DNA from: Brumimicrobium sp.
GTDB lineage: Bacteria; Bacteroidota; Bacteroidia; Flavobacteriales_D; Crocinitomicaceae
Direction of reading: 5' to 3'
Assembly (NCBI GenBank): GCA_023957385.1
Contig: JAMLGZ010000002.1
Span: forward strand, 434,001-498,000
Length of the DNA stretch: 64,000 bases
The first letter of the stretch is position 1. Each line of letters opens with the position of its first letter. The notes under the pieces are model-generated. The model was given only the letters and a program-made list of their open reading frames with translations, searched no databases and was not told the DNA's origin. The translations under genes and the position numbers were made by a program. Below, in pieces: positions 1 to 8,724 of the stretch.

Positions 1-861
1 TCTTATTCTATTGGGCAATATAAACCTAAAACGAAGAAGAAACAATTTTATGGAAATCCAAGACTTTCAGAGCCTCTTTTTAGATGGGTAACTGGCGATT
101 ATTCCAAACATGGATTACAAGTTGCTTTTGGACCCAATTATACGCTCACTCGTATTCCTTCAAAAGATTATACTTTTCAATTTAAAGGGAATGATCCGAC
201 AGATGAACAAAATATTCATACTTCAGTCACTACCAAAAGTAAATTAGGAGGATTTGTGGAGTTAGGAATGGTACACATAACAAAGCGCCCACGAAAAATT
301 ATTCACTATTATGATTGGGGTATTGGTTATAAAATGATAGGAGGAGGTGAGATAACTCAAACAGATATTTATAACTATCGAGATTCACTTGTTTCATCTA
401 CGAAAGGGGTAGGTGATTTTTATAATGGATACGTTTATGGTCGCTTTGCCGCACACAATGTTTTTCAATTCAATAGATATAATTTCTTAGATAATTCATT
501 GGGATTTAATTTTGATTATATGGTACAGCAAGGTAAAACTAGTTATCCTAGTTTTGTTGCTAATCCTTCTCAGCCTTTTCAAGGAAAAATGATGTTTCAA
601 TTAAATTATGCATTTGGATTTGGTATAAAGCCAGACCCCAAAAAGGGCTTCTTTATTATTCCAAGTGTAGAAGTTCCAATTTTAGGAGCGTATGAATGGA
701 GGGGAGGTACACCACAAATCCATTGGTTCAATAGCAAATATTATCCTATTACAGCAAAAGTACGTTTAGTATGGTTGTTTAAAAAAGATCCAAATCGTTG
801 TCCGCCTGTTGAGAATAATGAGGATGATAAACAGCGAGCGAGGGAATATGAGAGCAAATAA
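1..861 (+). CDS. Partial protein, probable outer-membrane beta-barrel
   Basis: The reading frame is open from the first base of the window, so the gene starts upstream; 286 residues are visible. An internal GTG at 256 is in frame but nothing suggests it is a start. The visible part is rich in alternating aromatic and polar residues (for example YFDYMVQQGKT-like and FQLNYAFGFGIKP segments) and glycine, as in transmembrane beta-strands of Bacteroidota outer-membrane proteins. The C-terminus ends in a charged tail (ENNEDDKQRAREYESK), so it does not end on a final aromatic strand residue. I recognise no named family. The gene is convergent with tadA, with no bases between the two stop codons. Confidence 0.6.
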   Translation, partial: SYSIGQYKPKTKKKQFYGNPRLSEPLFRWVTGDYSKHGLQVAFGPNYTLTRIPSKDYTFQFKGNDPTDEQNIHTSVTTKSKLGGFVELGMVHITKRPRKIIHYYDWGIGYKMIGGGEITQTDIYNYRDSLVSSTKGVGDFYNGYVYGRFAAHNVFQFNRYNFLDNSLGFNFDYMVQQGKTSYPSFVANPSQPFQGKMMFQLNYAFGFGIKPDPKKGFFIIPSVEVPILGAYEWRGGTPQIHWFNSKYYPITAKVRLVWLFKKDPNRCPPVENNEDDKQRAREYESK

Positions 862-1302
862 TTATCGCTTAGATTGAAAGAATTTCAATAGTAAATCACT
901 ACATTCTTTCTCCAACACTCCTCCTTCTACCTCTGTAGCTGGATGAAAAACTCCTTCATAACGTGAGGCACCTCTTTTTTCATCATAAGCTCCAAAGACA
1001 ATCTTATCAATTTGTGACCAGTTTAGAGCGCCTGCACACATCACACAAGGCTCTAAAGTTACATATAAAGTACACTTCTTTAGATATTTTCCTCCTAAGA
1101 AATTAGCAGCCGAGGTAATACACATCATCTCAGCATGTGCGGTAACATCCTTTAATTGTTCTGTTAGGTTATGCCCTCGCGCTATAATTTGATTATTTGC
1201 CACAATAATTGCACCCACAGGTACTTCATCTTTCTCAAAGGCAATTTTAGCTTCTTCCAAAGCCTTCTTCATAAAGTATTCGTTGTTGTATGGGGTAATC
1301 AT
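862..1302 (-). CDS. tadA: tRNA-specific adenosine deaminase
   Basis: This is a 146-residue cytidine-deaminase-fold zinc enzyme. The proton-shuttle motif H56-A-E58 and the zinc ligands C86 and C89 in PCVMCAG are all present, and the length is normal for TadA. The family converts adenosine 34 of tRNA-Arg(ACG) to inosine, which broadens codon reading. Guanine deaminases share the fold, but the ALEEAK...VPVGAII start and the GALNWSQIDKIVFGA segment are typical of TadA. It lies 29 bases downstream of a small membrane-protein gene on the same strand and is probably co-transcribed with it. Confidence 0.92.
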   Translation of the reverse strand: MITPYNNEYFMKKALEEAKIAFEKDEVPVGAIIVANNQIIARGHNLTEQLKDVTAHAEMMCITSAANFLGGKYLKKCTLYVTLEPCVMCAGALNWSQIDKIVFGAYDEKRGASRYEGVFHPATEVEGGVLEKECSDLLLKFFQSKR

Positions 1303-1331
1303 GGTTATTTTTTTATAAAAGTATATGAATT

Positions 1332-1517
1332 TTATTCTGATTCAACTTCAAATTGTTTTATTTCTACACTTGGAGCATCGTGATTTTGCTTTATACTAGA
1401 TAGAATTAAATAGATAAGGATAGCTGTTGTAACCGCATAAATGAGTAAGCGATAAAAAGTTTTCTTATTTTTTTTTAACTCTTGAAACCTTGTAAAATCA
1501 GTCTTATTCGTTTCCAT
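1332..1517 (-). CDS. Small single-pass membrane protein
   Basis: This is a 61-residue protein with a charged N-terminus (KTDFTRFQELKKNKK), one hydrophobic segment at about residues 22-40 (RLLIYAVTTAILIYLILS) and an acidic tail. The positive N-side predicts the N-terminus in the cytoplasm. It begins with ATG and lies just upstream of tadA on the same strand, so it probably shares its transcript. I do not recognise a family and assign no function. Confidence 0.6.
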   Translation of the reverse strand: METNKTDFTRFQELKKNKKTFYRLLIYAVTTAILIYLILSSIKQNHDAPSVEIKQFEVESE

Positions 1518-1597
1518 TCCGTTTTTAAATCGCTTTTAAATGTAACCAAACTTTTTAATTGTCGTACAAATGTTCACGCACAAAAAAAAATAATGTT

Positions 1598-1954
1598 ATG
1601 AAACTAAAAACTTGCCCTAATTGTAAAAACGAATTTGAAGGAAGAAGGAATAAGAAATTCTGTTCAGTGGCTTGTAAGAACCAGCTGCATAATGAAGAAT
1701 ATCGAAATGATAATCAGAACATCTTTGATATAAACAGAATTTTAACGAAAAATAGAACTATTTTAAAAGACTTATTTCAAGTGTATAGAAGTTCAGCCAT
1801 TTCTTTAAATGTGCTGAATTCGTATGGATTCAATGATAAATTCCATACACATTTATTTAATGCTCCGTCAGGAGAACGATACACCATGATTTATGATTTT
1901 GGTTTTAAATCGACTTTTGATAATCAGGTACAGATTGTCGAAATAGAAAATTAA
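1598..1954 (+). CDS. Small zinc-ribbon protein
   Basis: This is a 118-residue protein starting at the ATG at 1598; a longer in-frame TTG at 1559 is possible but less likely. The N-terminus holds a treble-clef or zinc-ribbon motif: CPNC at residues 5-8 and CSVAC about 15 residues later, separated by basic residues (GRRNKKF). The family resembles the short zinc-ribbon proteins seen in many Bacteroidota. The rest is a moderately hydrophobic domain with no motif I recognise. The basic ribbon suggests nucleic-acid binding, but that is inference only. Confidence 0.7.
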   Translation: MKLKTCPNCKNEFEGRRNKKFCSVACKNQLHNEEYRNDNQNIFDINRILTKNRTILKDLFQVYRSSAISLNVLNSYGFNDKFHTHLFNAPSGERYTMIYDFGFKSTFDNQVQIVEIEN

Positions 1955-1967
1955 AGTATTGAAAAAA

Positions 1968-1999
1968 AATCATAGTCATAGCTAGCTATGACTATGATT
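1968..1999. terminator. Perfect 32-bp palindrome, likely terminator
   Basis: The 16 bases from 1968 (starting aatcatagtc) are followed directly by their exact reverse complement. The minus strand shows a run of eight T just after the palindrome, the layout of an intrinsic terminator for leftward transcription. Rightward there is no T-run. It lies 14 bases after the zinc-ribbon gene and 85 bases before galE. Confidence 0.65.
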
Positions 2000-2070
2000 A
2001 AATTGTATCAATTGTCACCCTCAATCACCCTTTTTTAATACAACCACAACATTCTTTAAAATATATTCTC

Positions 2071-2078
2071 TATTTTTG
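2071..2078 (+). promoter_or_regulatory. -7 box of galE promoter
   Basis: TATTTTTG matches the Bacteroidota -7 consensus TAnnTTTG exactly and ends only 5 bases before the galE ATG. Transcription should therefore begin at or next to the start codon. I see no clear -33 TTG. Confidence 0.6.
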
Positions 2079-2083
2079 AACGC

Positions 2084-3118
2084 ATGGAATCTAAAGGTGA
2101 GTATATTTTAGTAACAGGCGGAGCTGGTTATATAGGTTCCCACACTGTGATTTCTTTATTAGAAAATGGATATACACCTATCATTATAGATGATTTTCGC
2201 AATTCCAATCGGGATGTTATTGCACGACTGCAAGAAATAACAGGTCAAAATATAATTTATTATGATCTAGCTTGCCAAGAAAAAATCAAGTTACGAGAAG
2301 TTTTTACAAAATATAAGGTACAAGGTGTTATTCATTTTGCGGCCTATAAAGCTGTAGGAGAGTCGGTTGAGAAGCCACTTATGTATTTTGAGAATAACTT
2401 AGGGAGTCTTATTACTCTATTAGAGCTTATTCAAGAATTCCAGATTACTAATTTAGTTTTTTCATCTAGTTGCACGGTATATGGAAATCCAACTCAAATC
2501 CCAGTTGTAGAAAATAGTCCACTTTCTTTCAATTCACCGTATGGATATACGAAGAAGGTGAGTGAGGAAATTATCACTCAATTTATTGAAAGTTTCCCAA
2601 CAACCAAAGCTACTTTTTTACGCTATTTTAACCCTATTGGAGCTCATGATAGTGGAATTATAGGAGAAGAACCAGGTGGCAAACCCAATAATCTTTTACC
2701 TTTTATTACGCAAACAGCTATTGGTATAAGAGAAAAGTTAACAGTTTTTGGAGATGATTATAATACGGAGGATGGAACTTGTGTTAGGGATTACATTCAT
2801 GTATGCGATTTAGCAGAGGCACATGTGGCTGCGTTGAAAAAAGCATACTCAATTACGGAAAATCCGATTGTATATAATATTGGAACAGGAAAGGGGAGCA
2901 GTGTAATGGAAATGATCTCTGTTTTTGAAAAAGTCAGTCACTTGAAACTTCCTTATACGATTGGCCCGAGGAGAAGTGGTGATGTTCCTATTATCTTTGC
3001 GAATACTGATAAGGCAAATAAAAATTTAGAATGGAAAGCAAGCCGAAGCATTGAGCAAGCAATTGATTCCGCATGGAAATTTGAAAAATACATTAGAACA
3101 AAGAGAAATAATTCATGA
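2084..3118 (+). CDS. galE: UDP-glucose 4-epimerase
   Basis: This is a 344-residue short-chain dehydrogenase/reductase of normal GalE length. The NAD-binding motif TGGAGYIGSH is at residues 11-20, the SSSCTVYG serine motif follows, and the catalytic YGYTK (YxxxK) lies near residue 152. The extended-SDR segment RYFNPIGAH and the ending GPRRSGDVP are GalE signatures. It interconverts UDP-glucose and UDP-galactose for galactose metabolism and surface polysaccharides. The stop codon overlaps the start of the next gene (ATGA), so the two are translationally coupled. The promoter box sits 5 bases before the ATG. Confidence 0.95.
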   Translation: MESKGEYILVTGGAGYIGSHTVISLLENGYTPIIIDDFRNSNRDVIARLQEITGQNIIYYDLACQEKIKLREVFTKYKVQGVIHFAAYKAVGESVEKPLMYFENNLGSLITLLELIQEFQITNLVFSSSCTVYGNPTQIPVVENSPLSFNSPYGYTKKVSEEIITQFIESFPTTKATFLRYFNPIGAHDSGIIGEEPGGKPNNLLPFITQTAIGIREKLTVFGDDYNTEDGTCVRDYIHVCDLAEAHVAALKKAYSITENPIVYNIGTGKGSSVMEMISVFEKVSHLKLPYTIGPRRSGDVPIIFANTDKANKNLEWKASRSIEQAIDSAWKFEKYIRTKRNNS

Positions 3119-3858
3119 AATACATTGCCTTATTCATATTATTTACATTATCTCATCATTGTATTTCTCAATATAATGCAAAAGAAGATGGTATTCATTC
3201 TGAATTTAGACCAGGGATTGGATGGTTTTTCTCGGGATTTAAGGCCTATGAAGTCGAGAAACTCAGAAAATATGATCGACTTATTATTGATCTGGTGTAT
3301 AATGATTGGCATGGAGATACAAAAGCTTTCAAGAGTCCATGGTCGTCTATAGGTATAAATGCTGCGTTTATGTTTGATATACCTTTTACTCAAGCAAATA
3401 CTGTAGGAATGGGGATAGGAATTGGAATAAGTCATTATAGTAATCGTACCAAATGGCAGTTCTCAAGAGATTTCCTAAATAAAGCCACACTTGCTTCTGA
3501 TTTTAATGCGTCGAATATGCCGAAAAGCAATTTATATGGAGCAAATTATATCGAACTACCTATTGAATTTCGTTTTAAGACAAAAGGAATCCAACATTTT
3601 AAGTTTTTTGTTGGAGGAAAGATAGGTTACCGATTGAATGATTATACAAAAGAAGTATATCGTAAGGATGGAAAAAATTACCCAATTAAACAATATAACT
3701 TTATTGATTCAAATCCACTGAGATATGGTATTACAGCTCGTATTGGAATTCGAAATTGGGCATTATTTGGCGCGTATTATTTTTCTCCTATTTTTAAGCG
3801 TAAAGAAAGTGTACAGTTGTATCCTTTTTCTATTGGAATTAGTGTTTCTTGGTTCTAA
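3115..3858 (+). CDS. Probable outer-membrane beta-barrel protein
   Basis: This is a 247-residue protein with an N-terminal signal peptide (hydrophobic residues 3-18, then CISQYNA). The body has repeated amphipathic beta segments with glycine and aromatic residues (VGMGIGIGISHYSN, FKFFVGGKIGYRLNDY, YGITARIGIRNWALFGAYYFSP) and ends on an aromatic strand (GISVSWF). This is the pattern of Bacteroidota PorT/OmpA-like barrels of 8-10 strands. It overlaps the galE stop by 4 bases. Its function is unknown, and the coupling to galE may be only organisational. Confidence 0.7.
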   Translation: MKYIALFILFTLSHHCISQYNAKEDGIHSEFRPGIGWFFSGFKAYEVEKLRKYDRLIIDLVYNDWHGDTKAFKSPWSSIGINAAFMFDIPFTQANTVGMGIGIGISHYSNRTKWQFSRDFLNKATLASDFNASNMPKSNLYGANYIELPIEFRFKTKGIQHFKFFVGGKIGYRLNDYTKEVYRKDGKNYPIKQYNFIDSNPLRYGITARIGIRNWALFGAYYFSPIFKRKESVQLYPFSIGISVSWF

Positions 3859-3864
3859 ATCACG

Positions 3865-4326
3865 TCATTTTAGCATCTTGTAATCTTCTTCTAGCACGAG
3901 ATAAAAGCCTAATTTTATCAAATCGAATAATTGTTCGGCTGCTGATTTATTAATTTTATCAGTTTGTTTGCGAATATCGTGCATGTCTAACTCATTAAAT
4001 AAACGAATAACATCTTCTTTTTGAGTTAAATCAAATGTATTTGTTTTGGGCTGAATATACCATGTGCTTAATGTATTCTCACTCACTCTACAAACAACAA
4101 GTTGGTTTTTGAATCTTTTTTCTACTGTAGAATGTTTTCGCAATATACTTTCCCATACAACATCACTGAATTGGTCTATAATAGCTTCTACTTTTGACAT
4201 ATCTGTCTTTTTTAAGGCCTCCCATTCATTAGCAGGAATTCCATTCACCACTAGAAATTCAATAAATTCTTTTTCTAAATCTTTTAGATCTGTTAAAGAA
4301 AGACGTGCATATTTCATGTGCTCCAA
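3865..4326 (-). CDS. Conserved Bacteroidota protein, function unknown
   Basis: This is a 153-residue soluble protein that begins MEHMKYARLSLTDL. The second methionine (start at 4317) is equally possible and matches how I recall homologues beginning. I believe it belongs to a conserved Bacteroidota family of unknown function (possibly DUF6495), with the features EFIEFLVVNGIPANEWE and FSDVVWESIL; this is from memory and unchecked. It is convergent with the barrel gene, with a 6-base gap, and divergent from the ABC transporter genes. It has its own promoter box (TACCTTTG, 4343-4350 on the minus strand). Confidence 0.65.
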   Translation of the reverse strand: MEHMKYARLSLTDLKDLEKEFIEFLVVNGIPANEWEALKKTDMSKVEAIIDQFSDVVWESILRKHSTVEKRFKNQLVVCRVSENTLSTWYIQPKTNTFDLTQKEDVIRLFNELDMHDIRKQTDKINKSAAEQLFDLIKLGFYLVLEEDYKMLK

Positions 4327-4342
4327 TGCTTAATTTGGGTAA

Positions 4343-4350
4343 CAAAGGTA
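4343..4350 (-). promoter_or_regulatory. -7 box for the minus-strand unknown gene
   Basis: Reading leftward, TACCTTTG matches TAnnTTTG exactly, 16 bases before the first ATG at 4326 and 25 before the alternative ATG at 4317. Confidence 0.5.
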
Positions 4351-4406
4351 AGATAAATGAATGAAGTAAAATATGCTTTAAAAGTCTCTATTTCTAAAAA
4401 TTCGAT

Positions 4407-4414
4407 TATTTTTG
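4407..4414 (+). promoter_or_regulatory. -7 box of ABC transporter operon
   Basis: TATTTTTG matches TAnnTTTG exactly, 19 bases before the ATG at 4434. Confidence 0.5.
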
Positions 4415-4433
4415 AAGAACTGTAACAAAGAAT

Positions 4434-5357
4434 ATGATACGCATAGAAAATATCACTAAGTATTACAATCACCAATTGATATTAAATGATATTTCATTTA
4501 CGTTAGAGAAAGGTAAAATCGTTGGTTTATTAGGACCGAATGGTGCAGGAAAAACCACGTTGATGCGTATTATTAATCGTATTATTCAACAGGATAAAGG
4601 ACATATTTCTTTTGACGAACAATTATTTAAAGAGAAACATCTTGCTGAAATTGGATATCTTCCTGAAGAAAGGGGTTTATATCCTTCTATGACTGTAGAA
4701 AAACAAATTTTGTTCATTGGTCAATTAAGAGGTCTCACCAAGAGTGAAGCAAGGACACAAATGGAAGCTTGGTTGAATAAATTTGAGATTGCTTCTTGGA
4801 AAAAGAAACGTATTGAGGAACTCTCTAAGGGAATGGCTCAGAAAATCCAATTTATCTGTACAGTTCTACACGAGCCTTCTATATTAATTCTAGATGAACC
4901 ATTCAGCGGTTTTGATCCGTTGAATATTGAATTGATTCGAAAGGAATTGCTGAGCATGAAAGAAAAAGGGAAGACCATTATTATTTCTACTCATAACATG
5001 AATAATGTAGAGGAATTGTGTGATGAGGTTATTCTAATTAATAAAGGAGAAATCGTTCTTCAAGGAAGAGTACATGAATTACGCGAACAATATAAAGATG
5101 GAATGTATAAAATTACTTTCCAAGGCAATATGATTGCTTTTGCAAATGCGCTGTGGGTGGGTTACGAGATTGTAGATAAGGAAGTGCAAGGAGATGATGT
5201 CTTTACAGTTTATTTAAAGATGAGAAAGGAAAATGAAATCAATGACCTTTTGAGAGATGTTATGAATGCAATTCATATTATTGGGGTAGAAGAGGTTTTA
5301 CCTCGTATGGAAACTATTTTTATTCAATCTATTCAAAAACAAGCGGTAAATGAATAA
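4434..5357 (+). CDS. ABC transporter ATP-binding protein (NatA-like)
   Basis: This is a 307-residue ATPase subunit. The Walker A GPNGAGKTT is at residues 34-42, the ABC signature reads LSKGMAQ, the Walker B reads ILILDEPFSGFDP, and the switch histidine is in STHNM. A C-terminal extension of about 90 residues resembles the DUF4162 domain found in NatA-type exporters. It pairs with the ABC-2 permease that overlaps its 3' end by 8 bases. This arrangement is an exporter of the Na+/drug/lipid class in the inner membrane, but the substrate cannot be told from the sequence. Confidence 0.9.
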   Translation: MIRIENITKYYNHQLILNDISFTLEKGKIVGLLGPNGAGKTTLMRIINRIIQQDKGHISFDEQLFKEKHLAEIGYLPEERGLYPSMTVEKQILFIGQLRGLTKSEARTQMEAWLNKFEIASWKKKRIEELSKGMAQKIQFICTVLHEPSILILDEPFSGFDPLNIELIRKELLSMKEKGKTIIISTHNMNNVEELCDEVILINKGEIVLQGRVHELREQYKDGMYKITFQGNMIAFANALWVGYEIVDKEVQGDDVFTVYLKMRKENEINDLLRDVMNAIHIIGVEEVLPRMETIFIQSIQKQAVNE

Positions 5358-6663
5358 GATAGCACTTATAGCAAAACGTGAAATAGCTGAACGCTTGGGA
5401 AGTCGTTCTTTTCGTGCGTTTATGATATTGGGACCTATTCTCGTCCTTGCCGCTCTATATCTGTTTTTCGCCTTAACAACTTCTACAAAAAAAGATTGGA
5501 ATGTTCTTATCATGGATAAAAATGAGCTTCTAAAAGGAAAATTAACTCCATCTCACCCAAAGGATATGACATTTGATTTTATCAATGCTTTTGTGGAATA
5601 CGATGAATTTGCCAATCTGTCTCAATTTAAGAAATATGATTTAGCCGTTACTATTAATGAAAAAGTGATTAGTAATAAACATGTTACTATCTTGTATAAA
5701 GAGTATCCCCCGTTGAATGTTCAGCGAAAATTAGTCTATTTCTTAGAACGTAGGGTAGAAGAATTAATGGTGGAGCAATTCACTGATTTGCCCATAGAGA
5801 AGTTTAGAGAGATTAAACAATCACTTGCATTTCACTTGATAGATGCCAATGATCCACGAAATGAAAAGTCTAACACGGCTAGTTGGGTGGGCTTTGCTTT
5901 TGGGACGCTCATCTTCTTATTTATTTTCTCTTTTGGAATGACTATCTTACGTAGTGTATCACGAGAGAAAACCAATAGAGTGGTAGAAGTATTATTATCT
6001 AGTGTAAAGGCACGACAATTATTATCAGGCAAAGTAATAGGAATAGGTATTGCTGCGATTCTACAGTTCCTTGTGTGGATACTGGTAATAGGTGTGGGAC
6101 TTTATGTATTTCGAGAGACACTCTTTCCGGACCTATTCAGTGGAAAATTTATTGCTCAAGAGATTGTAAAAGATAATTTGGATGAAGCTGTTTTTAACCA
6201 AAGCCCTTTTGTTGATTTGATTTATAAGGATATTCAATATGGGAATATGTTGCTATTTTTCCTTCTGTTTTTTATCGGAGGCTATCTTTTTTATGGCTCT
6301 TTTTATGCTATGTTGGGAGCTTCTGTGGGTTCTGAGTCAGATGGGCAACAATTTGTGATTCCACTCACTATCTTGATTTTATTATCGGTTGCTTCGGGTT
6401 ATTATTTAATTTACTATCCATCAATAAATTTAGAGATGTGGCTTGGATTTATACCTTTCACATCGCCCATGATTATGATGATTAAACTCTCGAATGGTTT
6501 TGATTCAGGGGATTCTTGGCAATTGTTCTTGTCCTTATTTATCCTGATTATTTCAGCTTATGGAATGTTGGTTTTAGCTGGAAGAATTTATAAAAATGGA
6601 CTGCTACGTTATAATCACCGTTTAAAATTTGTCATGTTGCTCAAATGGATGAAAAAGAGCTAG
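5350..6663 (+). CDS. ABC-2 type permease (NatB-like)
   Basis: This is a 437-residue membrane subunit. It has one N-terminal transmembrane segment (FMILGPILVLAALYLFFAL), a large extracytoplasmic domain of about 150 residues, then a block of about five segments from residue 180 onward (WVGFAFGTLIFLFIFSFGMTILR and so on). The segment REKTNRVVEVLLSSVKARQLLSGKV is a hallmark of ABC-2 NatB-like permeases and is where the ATPase couples. It overlaps the ATPase gene by 8 bases, so the subunits are translationally coupled. The transported substrate is unknown. Confidence 0.88.
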   Translation: MNKIALIAKREIAERLGSRSFRAFMILGPILVLAALYLFFALTTSTKKDWNVLIMDKNELLKGKLTPSHPKDMTFDFINAFVEYDEFANLSQFKKYDLAVTINEKVISNKHVTILYKEYPPLNVQRKLVYFLERRVEELMVEQFTDLPIEKFREIKQSLAFHLIDANDPRNEKSNTASWVGFAFGTLIFLFIFSFGMTILRSVSREKTNRVVEVLLSSVKARQLLSGKVIGIGIAAILQFLVWILVIGVGLYVFRETLFPDLFSGKFIAQEIVKDNLDEAVFNQSPFVDLIYKDIQYGNMLLFFLLFFIGGYLFYGSFYAMLGASVGSESDGQQFVIPLTILILLSVASGYYLIYYPSINLEMWLGFIPFTSPMIMMIKLSNGFDSGDSWQLFLSLFILIISAYGMLVLAGRIYKNGLLRYNHRLKFVMLLKWMKKS

Positions 6664-6769
6664 CAAATTGTAGTAAATGGGGAGTGATGTCGTGGTTATG
6701 AGAAAGCATACATTCATTCCCCAGCTTCCATAAAAGAAGACATGATTTCAGATTACCATAGAAAAGATT

Positions 6770-7000
6770 AAATATACCCGTTGTGTATTTACATATTTAA
6801 TTTGTAAAGATGTACGAAATAGGAATGATTTATAAATAGACCCCGAGCAGCCAAGGCTCTCGGGGTGACAATTGTATGGGCAGCTGACGGTCGGCTTTGC
6901 CGACCGCCTTACTCACTCTGTGTATTGTCACCCCGACGGACGAAGGAGTGTCGGGGTCTATGAACATAATCTGTATTTTATTTTAAATGCACAATAAGTT
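6770..7000 (+). repeat. Structured MITE-like repeat R1 (full length)
   Basis: This fills most of the 389-base gap after the ABC genes. The left arm carries a GTTGTGTATTTA-type end and a TTTGTAAAGATGT box (6801). The core runs from TAGACCCCGA (6837) to its inverted partner TCGGGGTCTA (ends 6960). Inside are two hairpins with CCCCGA.../...TCGGGG stems, a central GGTCGGC/GCCGACC hairpin, and an inverted pair GGGGTGACAA/TTGTCACCCC. The right arm ends in TAAATGCACAA, the inverse of the left end. Five related copies occur at 8593, 20280, 37506, 44200 and 53840. The bases 6664-6769 hold nothing I can name. Confidence 0.85.
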
Positions 7001-7026
7001 AAATATACTTTAAAAGCAAAATCTCT

Positions 7027-7034
7027 TATTTTTG
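7027..7034 (+). promoter_or_regulatory. -7 box of FAD dehydrogenase gene
   Basis: TATTTTTG matches TAnnTTTG exactly. It covers the alternative upstream TTG start at 7032, which argues that translation really begins at the ATG at 7053. Confidence 0.6.
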
Positions 7035-7052
7035 CTCCAAATTAACAAACGA

Positions 7053-8603
7053 ATGATTCAAACCATTGATTGTATTCTAACTCCTGAGCAGGCAAAAGAT
7101 GTTGTATTTATTGAGAAACATCTTAGAAGATTGCTGAAATTTAATGGAGACATATTTGAATACCGTTGGTTAAAACGTTCTATTGATGCGCGAAAGAAAG
7201 ATATTAAGATAAATGCTCGTTTTGAGGTGGCATTGGATGAAGAGTTACCTCAACCCAAGCCATATTTTATTCCACAGAATGTTTCAGAATCTCCAGAAGT
7301 GGTTATTATTGGAGCTGGACCTGCGGGGTTATTTGCAGCGCTACATGCTATCGAATTGGGTTTAAAACCTATTGTGTATGAGCGTGGAAAAGACGTTAAG
7401 GAACGCCGCCGCGATTTGGCTAAAATCACTAAAGAGCAGCGCATTAATCCTGAATCTAATTACTGTTTTGGAGAAGGAGGAGCTGGCACTTACTCTGATG
7501 GGAAACTCTATACTCGCTCTAAAAAAAGAGGAGATATTCAAAAAGCTTTAGAATGGTTTGTTCATTTTGGTGCGCCTGAGGACATTCTGATAAATGCGCA
7601 TCCACATATCGGGACTAACAAACTTCCTTCTATCATTGTTTCAATGCGAGAAACAATTATTCAGTCGGGTGGAGAAGTTCATTTTAATGCTAAGTTGACA
7701 GATATATTTATTGAAGATAAAAGAATACAAGGAATAGAAATAAACAATCAAGCTCGAATCTCGTGTAAATATCTTGTCCTGGCTACTGGACATTCGGCTC
7801 GTGATATTTACACCTTACTTTATCGAAAAGGAGTACAATTAAATGCTAAAGGCTTTGCCTTGGGAGTTCGCATAGAACATGCTCAAGAATTGATTGATAA
7901 ATTACAATATCACGGAAGAATAAATGATGAATTTTTACCACCTGCGAGTTATGCTTTAGTTACACAAGTCAAGGAGAAAGGTGTTTATTCATTTTGTATG
8001 TGCCCTGGGGGAATTATAGCACCTTGTGCAACTGAACAGGAAGAAGTGGTTACTAATGGTTGGTCACCTTCTAAACGCAATAATCCATATTCAAATTCTG
8101 GGATAGTAGTACAAATTGATAAAGAAGATTTTAAGGATTATCAGAAAGATCCTTTCGTCTGTCTTAATTTTCAGAAATCAGTTGAAAAAGCCTGCTGGGA
8201 GGCTGCTGGTAAAACCCAACGAGTACCTGCTCAACGTATGTTAGATTTTATAAATGGAGTAGTATCACAAGATTTTCCTCGTAGTTCCTACTTGCCAGGT
8301 ATTGTGAGTTGTGATTTAAATATAGTCTTGCCTCCACAAATTGCCAAAAGGTTGAAACAAGCTTTTGTTGATTTTGGTAAGAAAATGCCTGGCTATCTAA
8401 CAAATGATGCTGTATTGCATGCGCCTGAATCTAGAACTAGCTCACCTATTCAAATACCAAGAAATCCAGAAACGCTAGAGCATATTGAAATTAAAGGGCT
8501 ATATCCATGCGCAGAGGGAGCAGGATATGCTGGGGGAATAATTTCTGCAGGAATAGATGGTATGAAATGCGTGGAAGCAATAAAGAAGGTGACTAATTTG
8601 TAA
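7053..8603 (+). CDS. NAD(P)/FAD-dependent dehydrogenase (COG2509 type)
   Basis: This is a 516-residue protein. The start at 7053 is preferred because the promoter box overlaps the upstream TTG. An N-terminal region of about 80 residues precedes the dinucleotide-binding motif VIIGAGPAGLFAA, followed by a YERGKDVKERRRD segment. FGEGGAGTYSDGKLYTR and the C-terminal second flavin motif LYPCAEGAGYAGGIISAGIDGMK fit the widespread uncharacterised FAD-dependent dehydrogenase family COG2509. The protein should be a soluble flavoprotein; its substrate is not established. The last codons and stop (ttgtaa) coincide with the left end of repeat R2. Confidence 0.87.
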   Translation: MIQTIDCILTPEQAKDVVFIEKHLRRLLKFNGDIFEYRWLKRSIDARKKDIKINARFEVALDEELPQPKPYFIPQNVSESPEVVIIGAGPAGLFAALHAIELGLKPIVYERGKDVKERRRDLAKITKEQRINPESNYCFGEGGAGTYSDGKLYTRSKKRGDIQKALEWFVHFGAPEDILINAHPHIGTNKLPSIIVSMRETIIQSGGEVHFNAKLTDIFIEDKRIQGIEINNQARISCKYLVLATGHSARDIYTLLYRKGVQLNAKGFALGVRIEHAQELIDKLQYHGRINDEFLPPASYALVTQVKEKGVYSFCMCPGGIIAPCATEQEEVVTNGWSPSKRNNPYSNSGIVVQIDKEDFKDYQKDPFVCLNFQKSVEKACWEAAGKTQRVPAQRMLDFINGVVSQDFPRSSYLPGIVSCDLNIVLPPQIAKRLKQAFVDFGKKMPGYLTNDAVLHAPESRTSSPIQIPRNPETLEHIEIKGLYPCAEGAGYAGGIISAGIDGMKCVEAIKKVTNL

Positions 8604-8700
8604 AGATGTAAGCAATAGAAATTATTTACAAATAGACCCCGAGCAATCGAGGGCTGACAACACTATCTGTATCTTATTCTTAATGCATAACAACTCCAAT
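8593..8700 (+). repeat. MITE-like repeat R2 (internally deleted)
   Basis: The left arm (TTTGTAAAGATGTAAG) and the TAGACCCCGAGCAATCGAGG core start match R1, but the middle is missing: the sequence jumps from the first half-hairpin to the right arm (ATCTGTATCTTATTC, then AATGCATAACAAC). The internal structure is nearly identical to copy R3 in the opposite orientation. The repeat begins inside the final codons of the upstream dehydrogenase gene. Confidence 0.75.
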
Positions 8701-8724
8701 TAATAACCAGCATGACTTATAAAA

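Noticed and set aside
2010..2035. A seventh repeat copy before galE (CAATTGTCACCC)
   Set aside because: Only about 12 bases match the repeat core; no arms or hairpins are present.
6770..7000. An insertion sequence with a transposase
   Set aside because: The element is about 230 bases with no coding frame, so it is at most a non-autonomous relic.
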